Origin: Micromonosporaceae bacterium
Lineage (GTDB): Bacteria; Actinomycetota; Actinomycetes; Mycobacteriales; Micromonosporaceae
DNA: 64,000 bases
Reading direction: 5' to 3'
Assembly: GCA_003543035.1 (NCBI GenBank)
Contig: DPJL01000275.1
Location: 34,061-98,060, forward strand
A model generated the notes under the pieces. The model saw nothing but the letters and a program-made list of their open reading frames with translations, was not told where the DNA came from and did no database searches. Of the stretch, positions 10,501-16,978 are shown in pieces. Position 1 is the first letter of the stretch. Every line of letters begins with the position of its first letter. The position numbers were made by a program, and so were the translations under genes.

Positions 10501-10586
10501 TGGGCGGGCTGGGCATCGCCTTCCAAGCGGTCGGAGGGAGGGCGGCCTGGGGGAGCACGGCCATCTGCAACGCGACGAACCGCTAG
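4569..10586 (+). CDS. Giant exported RHS-repeat protein with coiled-coil C-terminal tip
   Basis: The 2005-residue product begins with a likely secretion signal and has GAGGAAGAGG upstream of the ATG. Residues about 200-650 form an SpvB-like N-terminal region (GSFSYSYPIDVP, GLGWSDFANAYIERRYE). YD/RHS repeats follow from about 990 to 1650 (YEYDEFGRTKSVW, YSYDLADRLIGATDPAGN). The RHS-associated core lies near 1670-1737 (RGFLGQIEDTTTKLSYLNDRYYDAQAGFF, shortened here in meaning to core consensus, ending DPSGLY). In known RHS proteins the shell encloses a variable C-terminal domain cut off near the core. Here the last ~268 residues are mostly heptad-like coiled coil (about 1748-1840 and 1885-1945) ending in a Gly/Ala-rich segment, with no nuclease, deaminase or other toxin motif that I can see. 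No small immunity-like gene follows on the same strand. The role is probably surface or contact-dependent, and is unproven. Confidence 0.85.
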   Translation: MLGRALIALMMGATGLAPVAGDTPGRDQAGAPAWVQKLTGAQQSPPMIPWRESSTASPVPTQGLKPAVEPVFPLAGQWEIQPNQAPTPRVPVAISAAQGRAVSLEVLDRAVAKRLGVSGFLFKTSKVDGTSRLTVDYSGFANAMGGDYGARLQLRALPACVVDGCAEPGKRVPATNDTAARKLTADVAELDGATVFAVTAGVSGEKGTYAATPLSIAGSWQVAPGSGSFSYSYPIDVPKPGMGSAPSVAIGYSSAAVDGLTLAGNTQASPVGLGWSDFANAYIERRYEQCYKVHLSDLCWQGDNAVISLGGMFGPLVAVNAERTQWKLLSDPGWLIERGDFAKYTNIYGNQAWKVTGPDGTVYIFGGGHMPGRQTGSVLGVPVLADDDGEPCRPAPGKLGGCEQGWRWYLDRIIDPDGNETAFLYERETNIYSAVLGIGDNVRYDRGAVLKEIIYGGRNWDPATYSARVLFDTYHRCYYLTTNCPPATKDHGGFPDAPTDLICESLTKGTCSVHSPAFFTTRFYKFARTEVKVGGVWKPAAKYEFSHAWGDSSQGVSDKMRITAIQRIGVAFGKQTRFPATQFGYKILDNRSDHDSNIPKAMRHMRINSVTNPYGGVTSVTYFQNRGCAPSYKPPTDPDISVVRWDQNVRDCFPQEVKDNDFTGTGIYNKWLVKEVSESDAVTAQAIKTTYAYLDDPAWAYDFSAIQRDQAAIGWSSWRGYGRVEVRTGTSATRMTIFRGWDRDHFIEKTGGTGWTLGDRHWSVTADDGTSFVDDPALAGLTLEEIQLGTLDGAGGTKLLRRTHRYETRVINPLPGYRFPVQWVGLASTTESVATAPGVWRHRRSQTTYNTHFQPTTTLEEGWLDVSGDERCSITTYADDEARNMFVYPAVNKKVAGSCASTNVLTESQTSYDTRGKPTVQRTRIDDSTWAQTTTEFDVGGRPVKVTGPLGETVTTVYTVATGGASSEIPVRTVTTNALGHQQITTYQPEFRTPTRQEDANGNIVAYEYDEFGRTKSVWLPTEAPGSANPSWRFSYDLPNKATRTQRLTACCSPVVYEDTWVINDGLGRERQVQGRSTDATKVLMYETTYDDRGMMRDQTVEQAFTGTPGKYIAGGSSWLNRTRHSYDELGREIVNEWFRGAAPARSTSTVYGSDTVTVTGPDGRRVRERVDGLGRTVAVEEADGAAWVTSSYSYDLADRLIGATDPAGNKISYSYNMAGWRIGQTDPNRGNALFGYDLAGQQTAMWTESGLIYTSFDVLGRPLQRRADNATTGPLLASWQYDTAPKGKGKLYKETNGSGWASEILGYDARGRVTGNRLDVPAGIAGLSGSYSMQYAYDLADRIRTTQLPSIGGLPAEAVNTEYTSLGLLSRVAGLEEYVSAVAYDDRGRRTSAAFGPKPGGTVWMAKQWTFDVDQNINGSQTIVGSNVASDHQYVFDNSGNLRESTTRQNGSAWRECFGYDARARMVAAHTVSTSSTCADGVPGTGDRAYRHTYQYSADGKLLARTENGVSTSYAYPAAGGVRPHAPTKVGADTYTWDGEGKLATRTVAGQQETFAWNKEDRLGSVTGQSGATTFVYDPSGQRLLRRTPDGRATLYFAGHEITVNSSGSVASAVRSYTVDGQVVATRTSGGVDYLVSGPHGSVEMAYSSGASSPAMTRSYVPYGRSRAETGDSATDRGFLGQIEDTTTKLSYLNDRYYDAQAGFFLSPDALLDTAQVKTLNPYTYASGNPATMADPSGLYSAGDFGTELENSRLRQMNRELIAHIGRLNHQIAEMQDIIRKQADAINRMLTYIEALEAEIARQATIIHQLQVRVAALQRQVYAQRREISRLRGIIGYYKNVVNDLGGRLWGGTPYYEAVMQSIHSFHGIPTWAFSVDNVSRLQAIVDADSQLIAELFDEKSALIDEKWDLKAELSNLQFNYDLVEELVYAQGDQIDYLNNRVAELEWEVEFGYLKDNHSYACAALTGSIPLDHDWVLGGLGIAFQAVGGRAAWGSTAICNATNR

Positions 10587-10593
10587 TCCTTTG

Positions 10594-10625
10594 GCGGCAC
10601 CGGCGCCTCACGGCGCCGGTGCCGC
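10594..10625. terminator. Perfect 14-bp stem-loop between convergent genes
   Basis: GCGGCACCGGCGCC (10594-10607) and its exact reverse complement (10612-10625) are separated by a four-base loop TCAC. It starts eight bases after the RHS stop codon and ends six bases before the stop of the convergent gene. There is no U-tract, as is usual in high-G+C actinobacteria. It is a likely bidirectional terminator. Confidence 0.8.
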
Positions 10626-10631
10626 TCGGCC

Positions 10632-11393
10632 TCAACGCAGCTTGCCCTGCTCATGCAGTTCTGCGCCATAGTCGACGATCCGGCTATATGCCGGGCACGA
10701 CCCAGCACCGATGTAGTGGCTATGCGACGCGACGGCCACTGCCCCAGCATTCGCGGTCGGGAAGGTAAAGGCCGCGTAGGCCCAAGGAAACTCGCTACAC
10801 GTGTTACGCGACGGTCCAAAGTACTCAGTCCACGACACAGACCAGCTCTTCAGCCTACCCCAGGCAGCGGGCACACGGATCTTGCCGACGTAGGTGTCGG
10901 TGCCGGTCACGGTGTCCTGTACCCACGCACCCCACCATTCGCCGGCCGCCTCCGTGCTGAGCACCCAGACGCGAAGCCGGTAGGCCCGCCCAGTAACCCA
11001 GTTGTACGGATCGATCCGGCACGTGTATCCGTTGGCGCCCTCGGTGAACGGGCCGCAATTGGGCCCTGAAGCGGCGTTCGCGCCCCAGATCGAGAACAGG
11101 GCAATCTTTGTCCGGTTGGGATACGAACCAACCTGCAGGCCGAGGTAGCCATTCTCGCCACCGACGAATCCGAACTGGTGCGCCCAGAAATAGTTCGACC
11201 CCGCGGTGTAGTTCAGGATCGTCAGACGCTGATCGAAGTTGTAGAAGCCGGTGGAAGTCGCGGGCCAGTTCCAGTTGGAGTAGGTCCCGTTGGGGCTCAC
11301 TGCAGCGTATGCCGTGCCCGACGACAGGAGAACCATCGTCACCACCATGGCAAGGCCGCCGAGCATGCGGCGAAGTCCATTCATGAAATCCAT
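10632..11393 (-). CDS. Exported protein, DUF3472-like
   Basis: This 253-residue product has a signal peptide (hydrophobic stretch LAMVVTMVLLSSG, cleavage near AYA-AVS). The mature part resembles DUF3472-type proteins: YSNWNWP, IWGANAASGPNC, CRIDPYNWVTGRAYRLRVW and WVQDTVTGTDTYVGKI, with several Trp and Cys residues, which suggests a disulfide-stabilised beta-sandwich. The function of the family is unknown. The start at 11391-11393 has GGTAGGTG upstream; a second in-frame ATG four codons later is possible. The gene converges on the RHS gene with the stem-loop at 10594 between them, so it is a separate transcription unit. The family assignment is from memory of the sequence pattern and is moderately sure; secretion is clear. 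Confidence 0.75.
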   Translation of the reverse strand: MDFMNGLRRMLGGLAMVVTMVLLSSGTAYAAVSPNGTYSNWNWPATSTGFYNFDQRLTILNYTAGSNYFWAHQFGFVGGENGYLGLQVGSYPNRTKIALFSIWGANAASGPNCGPFTEGANGYTCRIDPYNWVTGRAYRLRVWVLSTEAAGEWWGAWVQDTVTGTDTYVGKIRVPAAWGRLKSWSVSWTEYFGPSRNTCSEFPWAYAAFTFPTANAGAVAVASHSHYIGAGSCPAYSRIVDYGAELHEQGKLR

Positions 11394-11500
11394 TACGGCA
11401 CCTACCCGTTGAACAAGGCAAGAGCCGATGTGGCCATCGCGAAGGAGCAGGGCTGGCCTTAGCCACTGGGTGCGGGCGGAGTTGGTTGCCTGCGGGGCGG

Positions 11501-11929
11501 TCAGGCGTCTGGGAGGGCCGTGCCGAACGGGTTGTCGATGATGTAGCGCCACAGGCCGTCGGCGCCACGACGAGCCACGTCCGTTGCGGTGCCCTCGATG
11601 TGCATGTGCTTGCCGTCCGGCCCTGGGCCGTCGATGACCCAATCGACGATCAGCAAAGCGATGTCGTCGGCGACATAGGTGTGCCGGGTCCGGACGGATA
11701 TCGGCAGGCCCAGGATGAGGAAGCCGGCCAGGGCCTTGGCCCGGTCGTCCCCGGTGAGCTGCACCCCGGGGCTGGGGACGAAGACCGCGCCGTTCTCGTA
11801 CACCCGCGCCACCGCTTCGGGGCTGCCAGTGTTGAAGGATGTGGCGAACACGGCCGGATGTTGCCCCGGGTCCGTGGTCAGGGAGATAGTGGGCTCATGG
11901 TGGCCTTCGACGTTCGGCTTGGTGCTCAT
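11501..11929 (-). CDS. NTF2-like (SnoaL/DUF4440-type) protein
   Basis: The 142-residue product has the length and pattern of a cone-shaped NTF2-like protein: AVFATSFNTGSPEAVARVYENGAVFVPSPG, a central LTGDDRAKALAGFL, then beta strands ALLIVDWVI and HMHIEGTATDVARR, ending DGLWRYIIDNPFG. These proteins are often small polyketide-cyclase-like or isomerase-like enzymes, or only ligand-binding; no specific catalytic residue can be assigned here. The start chosen is the ATG at 11927-11929; the frame stays open upstream but there lies opposite the HxlR gene. It is divergent from that HxlR-type regulator, an arrangement in which the regulator usually controls its neighbour. I see no clear ribosome binding site, so a leaderless message is possible. 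Confidence 0.75.
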   Translation of the reverse strand: MSTKPNVEGHHEPTISLTTDPGQHPAVFATSFNTGSPEAVARVYENGAVFVPSPGVQLTGDDRAKALAGFLILGLPISVRTRHTYVADDIALLIVDWVIDGPGPDGKHMHIEGTATDVARRGADGLWRYIIDNPFGTALPDA

Positions 11930-11983
11930 GACGGCAGTCAACTCGGCCGCGACGTGGCTCACCAAACGGAAACCCACGCCCGG

Positions 11984-12382
11984 GTGCCCGCAGGGGACGC
12001 CGCCGGGGGCCACGACGACTGGGACGGCGAGCTGGTGCCGGACGAGCGCGGGCGCGCCGCGCGCCCCGAACCCGACTGCCCGGTCGAGGTCGCCCTCGCC
12101 GCCGTCGCGGGCCGCTGGACCACGCTCGTCCTGCGCGAGTTGATGCACGGGCCGCACTCCTACAGCAGCCTGTGCGACCGGCTGCCGGACATCAGCGCCA
12201 AGGTGCTCGCCGAACGACTGCGCGAACTGGAGCACCGCGGCCTGCTGACTCACGAACGGCTACGCGGGTTCCCGGTCCGAACCCGCTATCACCTCACCCC
12301 GGCCGGACAGGCGCTGCGGCCTTTGCTCATCGAGCTTTACCGCACAGGGGTCGCGGTGGTGACGCTAGCGTCAAATGCATGA
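11984..12382 (+). CDS. HxlR-family transcriptional regulator
   Basis: The core CPVEVALAAVAGRWTTLVLREL, SYSSLCDRLPDISAKVLAERLRELEHRGLL and YHLTPAGQALRPLL is a textbook HxlR-type winged-helix domain: helix, recognition helix around KVLAERL, then the beta wing. Family members respond to thiols, quinones or aldehydes through a Cys near the N-terminus; the Cys of the DCPVE motif is present here. Several in-frame GTG codons could start the gene (11954, 11984, 12035). I chose 11984 because it keeps the DWDGEL stretch in front of the core and leaves about 54 bases to the divergent NTF2-like gene; the choice is uncertain. The likely target is that neighbour plus itself. Confidence 0.8.
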   Translation: MPAGDAAGGHDDWDGELVPDERGRAARPEPDCPVEVALAAVAGRWTTLVLRELMHGPHSYSSLCDRLPDISAKVLAERLRELEHRGLLTHERLRGFPVRTRYHLTPAGQALRPLLIELYRTGVAVVTLASNA

Positions 12383-12742
12383 ACACCCATGATGCGCATC
12401 GGTGCTTGATAGACGTGTCTGAGTCCCCCTCGGACACAAATTGCCCCACATTGTATTGAATAGTCCGCTTCTTTCTGGCTCCCGTTGTATTGACGGGGGC
12501 CTTTGTTTTGGGCACATTCGCGCTCGACCCTGCGGCACCGCCCAGCGGCGAGGCGGACTAGTTCGGATGGGACGAGCAGGCACTTCGCGATCTCATTGAA
12601 CGCAGCCGAAACTGGTGCGCCGATTGACAGAGGTTGAAAACCATAAGCGGCTTCTCGAAAGATCAAGACATCTTTTCGGGTACCAGGAAAAAGTGGCCTT
12701 GGTTTGCTCCAAAGTGGACTGATGGCAAGTCTGTTAACCAGG
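12383..12742. other. Spacer without a recognisable gene
   Basis: These 360 bases are lower in G+C than their surroundings and have stop codons scattered through the frames. Besides the terminator at 12477 they contain one copy of the interrupted palindrome TCCA-N3-TGGA (12708-12718). A short reading FGWDEQALRDLIERSRNWC near 12565-12630 (+) looks protein-like but has no start and a stop immediately before it. I see no other feature. Confidence 0.5.
12477..12509 (+). terminator. Rho-independent terminator with T-tract
   Basis: GGCTCCCGT (12477-12485) pairs with ACGGGGGCC (12493-12501) in eight of nine positions around a seven-base loop, followed directly by TTTGTTTT. This is a classical intrinsic terminator, unusual for this G+C content, about 95 bases downstream of the HxlR-type gene. 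Confidence 0.7.
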
Positions 12743-13042
12743 TCAGGCTGCCGCAGCGAGGGCGCGGGCCTGACCGACCTGATGGGCAACCCAGCCGGAC
12801 ATCTGAGGGCCCGGTGGGAGCTGGACGCTGTGGTAGAGCCCGTCACCGACAACGGTAACCGAGATGAATCCGCTGTATTGCGTCTCCTTGATCAAGAGGA
12901 AGAGTAGTCCCAAGAAGCAGAAGAAGAAAAAAATGACCGCCAGCACAATGGCGTAGGTCGGAATGGACTGCGTCGCGTGCGTGGAGTCCTGCACGGTCCA
13001 GGTTGTGCCGCGCAGCGGGAACCGTCCTTGCGGAACGATCAC
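12743..13042 (-). CDS. Small single-span membrane protein
   Basis: The product is 99 residues. A polar N-terminus (RGTTWTVQDSTHATQ) is followed by one strongly hydrophobic segment (about 28-50, AIVLAVIFFFFCFLGLLFLL), then KETQYSGFISVTVVGDGLYHSV and an Ala-rich end (ARALAAAA). The pattern of a short soluble lead, one transmembrane helix and a strand-rich tail ending in an Ala run recurs in small actinobacterial membrane proteins of unknown function. GTG at 13040-13042 is the only start codon after the upstream in-frame stop and is preceded by AGGAGG. I cannot name a function. Confidence 0.7.
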   Translation of the reverse strand: MIVPQGRFPLRGTTWTVQDSTHATQSIPTYAIVLAVIFFFFCFLGLLFLLIKETQYSGFISVTVVGDGLYHSVQLPPGPQMSGWVAHQVGQARALAAAA

Positions 13043-13178
13043 CTCCTCCTGGCTTGCGCCCGTTCGGCGCTTTCACCATAAGGTCGGAGCCGGCCGTGAG
13101 CTCTGGACATCACCGGATGTATGCCAAGCAAGGCTGGCCGGGTTGCCGCCGGGTGGCGTGGACACGCGAGCGTCGCCG

Positions 13179-14114
13179 CTATGACATCGATGGCTGGAGC
13201 TGGTCTGGCAGGCCGAACGGCGGGAATAGGCTGGGCTGCGGGAAGCCGGTGATCGCGGTGATCAGCGCGCCGTCGGTTTCCAGCACCATCAGGCCGTACG
13301 GCATCCACATCCCGGTGTGGTCGGGCAGGTACGCGGCCACGGCCGGACAGCCGTTGGCCGCGACCATGGCGAGCCGGAACAGGTCAAGCGTCCCGCCCGC
13401 CGGGACGGTAGCGAAGAAGCGGGTGACCGCTTGCGCCCCTTGGATTTCCACCCGCTCCGGGGGCATCCGCAGGATCGCGTCCTCGCGCAGCAGTGCGGCC
13501 AGTGCGGTGATGTCACTGCGGTTCCATGCGGCGACAAAGCGTTGCGCCACCTCGCGATCCCGGTCGGTCAGCCGTTTCTCGGTGGCCCCGGGCGCAGCCG
13601 TGACGGGCAGGCTGGACCGGGCGCGCTGCAGTCCGCTGTTCACGGCGGCGACGCTGGTCTCGAGCAGCTCGGCGACCTCGGTGGCGGGCCAGGCCAGAAC
13701 GTCGCGCAGGATCAGCATCGCCCGCTGGGTCGCGGGCAGCGCCTGCAGCGCGGCGATGAACGCCAGCTTGACTGTCTCCCGGTTTTCGGCGATCGCGGCC
13801 GGATCCGGGTCGTCGGCTGGCAGCTGGTCGAGCAGTTCGTCGGGATAGGGCTGCAACCAGGTCACCTCGGCGAACCCGGTGCCCGGCTGGCGTCCCCGGC
13901 TGGTGATCATATTGAGGCAGGTGGTCGTGGCGATCCGGTAAAGCCAATGCCGTATCGGCGCGCGTCCCTCGAAGGTATCGATCTTGCGCCAGGCGCGCAG
14001 CAGCGCCTCCTGCGTGGCCTCCTCCGCGTCGTGATACGAGCCCAGCATGCGATAGCAGTGCAGGTGCAGCGCGCGCCAATGCTCAGCCGCCAGTGCGTCG
14101 AACTCGGAGGTCAC
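13179..14114 (-). CDS. ECF sigma factor with C-terminal SnoaL-like domain
   Basis: This is an extracytoplasmic-function sigma factor of the type carrying a fused NTF2/SnoaL-like regulatory tail (SigG/SigJ-like groups). Region 2 is visible around YRMLGSYHDAEEATQEALLR and region 4 around LPATQRAMLILRDVLAW with the HTH VAELLETSVAAVNSGLQRAR. The tail starts at about residue 190 (REVAQRFVAAWNRSDITALAALL) and runs to the end. In these groups the tail replaces a separate anti-sigma factor by modulating promoter binding; no anti-sigma gene is adjacent. I chose GTG at 14112-14114 (MTSEFDALAAEHW) because family homology begins there; the frame is open to 14189. It is divergent from the SnoaL-SRPBCC gene at 14213, the obvious candidate target. 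Confidence 0.85.
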   Translation of the reverse strand: MTSEFDALAAEHWRALHLHCYRMLGSYHDAEEATQEALLRAWRKIDTFEGRAPIRHWLYRIATTTCLNMITSRGRQPGTGFAEVTWLQPYPDELLDQLPADDPDPAAIAENRETVKLAFIAALQALPATQRAMLILRDVLAWPATEVAELLETSVAAVNSGLQRARSSLPVTAAPGATEKRLTDRDREVAQRFVAAWNRSDITALAALLREDAILRMPPERVEIQGAQAVTRFFATVPAGGTLDLFRLAMVAANGCPAVAAYLPDHTGMWMPYGLMVLETDGALITAITGFPQPSLFPPFGLPDQLQPSMS

Positions 14115-14212
14115 AAGAGCCAAGATAACTCGCCTGGCCGACACCGATGAGTTTGCCCGGCGCCGATTGTCATTCGGAGTGAAGACCAAAATTCCTTTCA
14201 GAGGGGTACCGG

Positions 14213-15019
14213 ATGAGCGCGCTGAAGATCGTCAACGAGTACTACGCCGCGTGGCAGCAGCACGCCGGCGATATGTCCAGAGTGAGCCTGGCACCCGACT
14301 TCCACTTCACGGGCCCGGTCGCGTCCTTCACCGACGCGGCCGGCTTCCGGGCGATGGCCGCCCAGGCCGGCGCGGCCGTGCGCAGCTTCCACGTGCGGCA
14401 CCAGTTCGCCCACGACGACCTCGTATGTTCCATCGTGGACTGGGAGATGGACCCGTTGCCGGGAAGGCTTACCGCGGCGGAGATCCTGCGAGTTTCCGGC
14501 GGGCAAATCGTCTCCGGCGAACTCATCTACGACGCCGAGGACTTGCGCAAGGCCATGGCGGCCATGGCTTCCACACGCACAGTGGTGAACACGGTCGACA
14601 TCAACGCCACGCCGGACGAGGTGTGGGCGGTGCTCGGCGACCTGGCCGCGAGCCGCCACTGGCTACCGGGCGTGGTGCGAGCAAGCGTCGACGACGACAT
14701 CCGTGTCTGCGTCATGGCCGACGGGCAGGAGGTCCACGAACGGATCAGCGAATACAACGCGACCAGGCGCACGTTCCGGTTCCAGCACCTGCGCGTCGGG
14801 CTGCCCGTGCTCAGCTCCGGCGGCGTGTTCGAGGTGTCAGCCGCGAACGGCCAACCGGCAACCGTCACGCTGACCACCACGTTCGAACCCGCCGATCCAG
14901 CGGCGGCGGAGGAGCTCGCCGGGATGATCCAGCACGCGTTCGGCGCGTCGCTGGAGTCGTTGCGCCGCTTCATAGAGCAGAAACTCACCTGGGACGGGAG
15001 CCAGAGTGTGACCCGATAG
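14213..15019 (+). CDS. SnoaL-like/SRPBCC fusion protein
   Basis: The 268-residue product joins two ligand-binding folds. Residues 1-118 look like a SnoaL/NTF2-like domain (IVNEYYAAWQQHAGDM, VASFTDAAGFRAMAA, LVCSIVDWEMDP). Residues 122-262 look like an SRPBCC (START/polyketide-cyclase) domain beginning VVNTVDINATPDEVWAVLGD with R-H-W-L-P-G and ending in a long C-terminal helix (AEELAGMIQHAFGASLESL). Each fold can bind a hydrophobic small molecule; no catalytic residues are assignable. GAGGGG precedes the ATG. It stands alone on its strand, ends at a stem-loop (15036), and is divergent from an ECF sigma factor with its own SnoaL tail, which suggests a local regulatory pair. The substrate is unknown. 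Confidence 0.8.
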   Translation: MSALKIVNEYYAAWQQHAGDMSRVSLAPDFHFTGPVASFTDAAGFRAMAAQAGAAVRSFHVRHQFAHDDLVCSIVDWEMDPLPGRLTAAEILRVSGGQIVSGELIYDAEDLRKAMAAMASTRTVVNTVDINATPDEVWAVLGDLAASRHWLPGVVRASVDDDIRVCVMADGQEVHERISEYNATRRTFRFQHLRVGLPVLSSGGVFEVSAANGQPATVTLTTTFEPADPAAAEELAGMIQHAFGASLESLRRFIEQKLTWDGSQSVTR

Positions 15020-15035
15020 TCGCGTCGTACGGTCA

Positions 15036-15067
15036 GCGCCAGGCCCGGGTCGCCCAGGGCCTGGCGC
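15036..15067. terminator. 11-bp stem-loop after the SnoaL-SRPBCC gene
   Basis: GCGCCAGGCCC (15036-15046) and GGGCCTGGCGC (15057-15067) are perfect reverse complements around a ten-base loop, 16 bases after the stop codon. There is no U-tract. It is the probable terminator of the preceding gene. Confidence 0.65.
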
Positions 15068-15763
15068 ATAGGGAAAACCATCTCCACGACATGATCTCCC
15101 ACCCTGGACCATCCGGCGTGCAGGCATACAGGTCCGAAGTGGACACCAGGTGCTCCTGACCGGGCCCAGCGCCTTTGTCGTTCAGGGCAGATCCAATCAA
15201 AACTGGAACGCTTTGATCCAAAACTCCGCGTGAGTATGACGGCTTGTGGCGTGCCCGGCTCACTTCGCAGCTTTCGGCCGGAAGACGTGGCGGTGACATG
15301 TGGAGGCAGTTGTCCGACGCTGGGTCGGCTGATGCGTGCGGCCGGGAGGTGATCGCGCTACTTGCCGATGTGGGATTGCCTTGGCTGGCGGTTGACACGT
15401 ACGGCCGTACTGTTTGCCATTTCTCTTTTTATTTTTTCGACCTTCGTTGGTTGCCCTCCTGCGTGCACGCCGGAGAGCCAGAAACGGTGGTGTGGTGGTC
15501 TGGGCAGCCGTGTCCTATGTGGATAGTCGTGACGCATCCATGACACGCGGCGCGATGAAGGGACTATTCCTGACCTCGATCGGTCAGCATGACCCAGCCC
15601 TGGTTCAACCTGTGTGCCCGCGCATCGTGTGTCGCCATCAGGGGCGGGCCACGTTGGGATGTCGCCGAAGATTCAGCGTTCATCGTGACTTTCTGGCCTG
15701 GGGAAATTCCGTCTTGTCATACCCGTGGGCTAACGTGCGGCCATAGGGAGAGGGGAGGTTCCC
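15068..15763. other. Long spacer with a possible gene remnant
   Basis: About 700 bases before egtA contain no intact gene. Around 15235-15405 (+) one frame reads EYDGLWRARLTSQLSAGRR, then GGDMWRQLSDAGSADACG and REVIALLADVGLPWLA. That looks like the C-terminal part of a soluble actinobacterial protein, but it has no proper start and runs into unrelated T-rich sequence (15415-15440). I treat it as a decayed fragment. The last 30 bases hold the ribosome binding region of egtA. I could not identify a convincing -35/-10 pair. Confidence 0.4.
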
Positions 15764-16978
15764 GTGGTTGTTGAGGCCGAACGCGAGGTGTGGTCTGTCA
15801 TCGCGGACCGCGAGGTGGCCGAAGGTTATGTGGCCAAGGTGTGTTTCAAGACCGGTCCTCCCACACGCGTCGGCGTGGAGCTTGAGTGGACTGTGCATCA
15901 CCAAGCAGACCCCAGGCGGCCCCTAGATATCAACGCTCTCGCTACAGTGCTAGGCCCGTATGCACCCCCCACCCTCGTGCCCGGCAGTCCCCATCAGACA
16001 CTCGCGGGCGGTGGGCTGGTCACAGTTGAACCAGGCGGACAGGTCGAGATCTCCAGCCCTCCCTATGCTTCGCTAGCTCGCCTGATGGAAGTCATCGCCC
16101 GCGACTCGGCGGAACTCGAGCGGCTACTGGAGCCAGCCGGACTGCGGCTGGGCACCCACGGCTGCGACCCTCACCGCCCACCACAACGCTTGGTCGGCAC
16201 CCCGAGGTACCGAGCGATGGAGCGGTCCTTCGACCGGATCGGCCCATCCGGCCGCACCATGATGAGCGGCACAGCCGGGCTCCAGATCAGTTTGGACGTT
16301 GGCGCCGCCGATCGGGCAGTCGCCCGATGGGATGCCCTGCATACGCTTGGCCCGCCGCTGATCGCGCTTTTCGCCAATTCACCGAGGCATGCCGGTCGTG
16401 ACACCGGCTGGGCTTCGCATCGCATGCGCACATGGTTTGACACCGACCCGGTGCGCACGCTTCCACCCGAAGCCAGCGCTGACCCGATAGGCGCATGGGC
16501 CCGGCGTGTCCTGGACGCGCCGCTGCTGTGTCTGCGGCAGCCCGGCGACTGCTGGGACGCACCACCCGGAGTGACATTCGCCGACTGGATCGACGGTGCG
16601 CTGCCCTCTCCGCCGACCTTTGATGACCTTCGCTACCACCTGAGCACTGTCTTTCCGCCGGTGCGCCCACGCGGCCACTACGAGGTCCGCTACCTCGACG
16701 CGCAACCCGGCGCGGGATGGATGGTGCCAGTGGCTATGCTCGCCGCCTTGTTCGCCCGTGAGGAAACGGTCGACGCGGCGGCCGAGATTGCCGCTCCCGC
16801 GGCGGATCGCTGGCTGCAAGCCGCCCAGGAGGGGCTCTCCGACGCGGTCATCGCCTCTGTCATCCCGCCGCTGATCCAGCTGGCCTGCCAAGCGTTGAGC
16901 GACACCGACCTGCCACCCCCCATCACCACGGAGGTGGCCGAGCGACTGTCCAAACACACCAAAGGAGCAAGCTCATGA
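15764..16978 (+). CDS. egtA: EgtA, glutamate-cysteine ligase of ergothioneine synthesis
   Basis: The 404-residue product belongs to the GCS2-type glutamate-cysteine ligases. It makes gamma-glutamylcysteine, which EgtB joins to hercynine. Recognisable blocks are TRVGVELEWTVHH (substrate/Mg site region), GGGLVTVEPGGQVEISSPP, TMMSGTAGLQISLDVG and RGHYEVRYLDAQPG. The GTG at 15764 follows GGGGAGG at five bases. Identity is supported strongly by order: the stop codon overlaps the egtB start by four bases (ATGA), and egtC and egtD follow. It is cytoplasmic. In mycobacteria the general ligase GshA can serve the same step, so this gene may be partly redundant. Confidence 0.93.
   Translation: MVVEAEREVWSVIADREVAEGYVAKVCFKTGPPTRVGVELEWTVHHQADPRRPLDINALATVLGPYAPPTLVPGSPHQTLAGGGLVTVEPGGQVEISSPPYASLARLMEVIARDSAELERLLEPAGLRLGTHGCDPHRPPQRLVGTPRYRAMERSFDRIGPSGRTMMSGTAGLQISLDVGAADRAVARWDALHTLGPPLIALFANSPRHAGRDTGWASHRMRTWFDTDPVRTLPPEASADPIGAWARRVLDAPLLCLRQPGDCWDAPPGVTFADWIDGALPSPPTFDDLRYHLSTVFPPVRPRGHYEVRYLDAQPGAGWMVPVAMLAALFAREETVDAAAEIAAPAADRWLQAAQEGLSDAVIASVIPPLIQLACQALSDTDLPPPITTEVAERLSKHTKGASS

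Noticed and set aside
9567..10526. 319-codon minus-strand frame opposite the RHS C-terminus, considered as an immunity gene
   Set aside because: The protein-like signal is on the plus strand (continuous RHS core and heptads). The antisense frame is a codon-bias shadow.
15415..15440. T-rich stretch considered as an intrinsic terminator
   Set aside because: No stem precedes it. The real stem-loop of the upstream gene is at 15036-15067.
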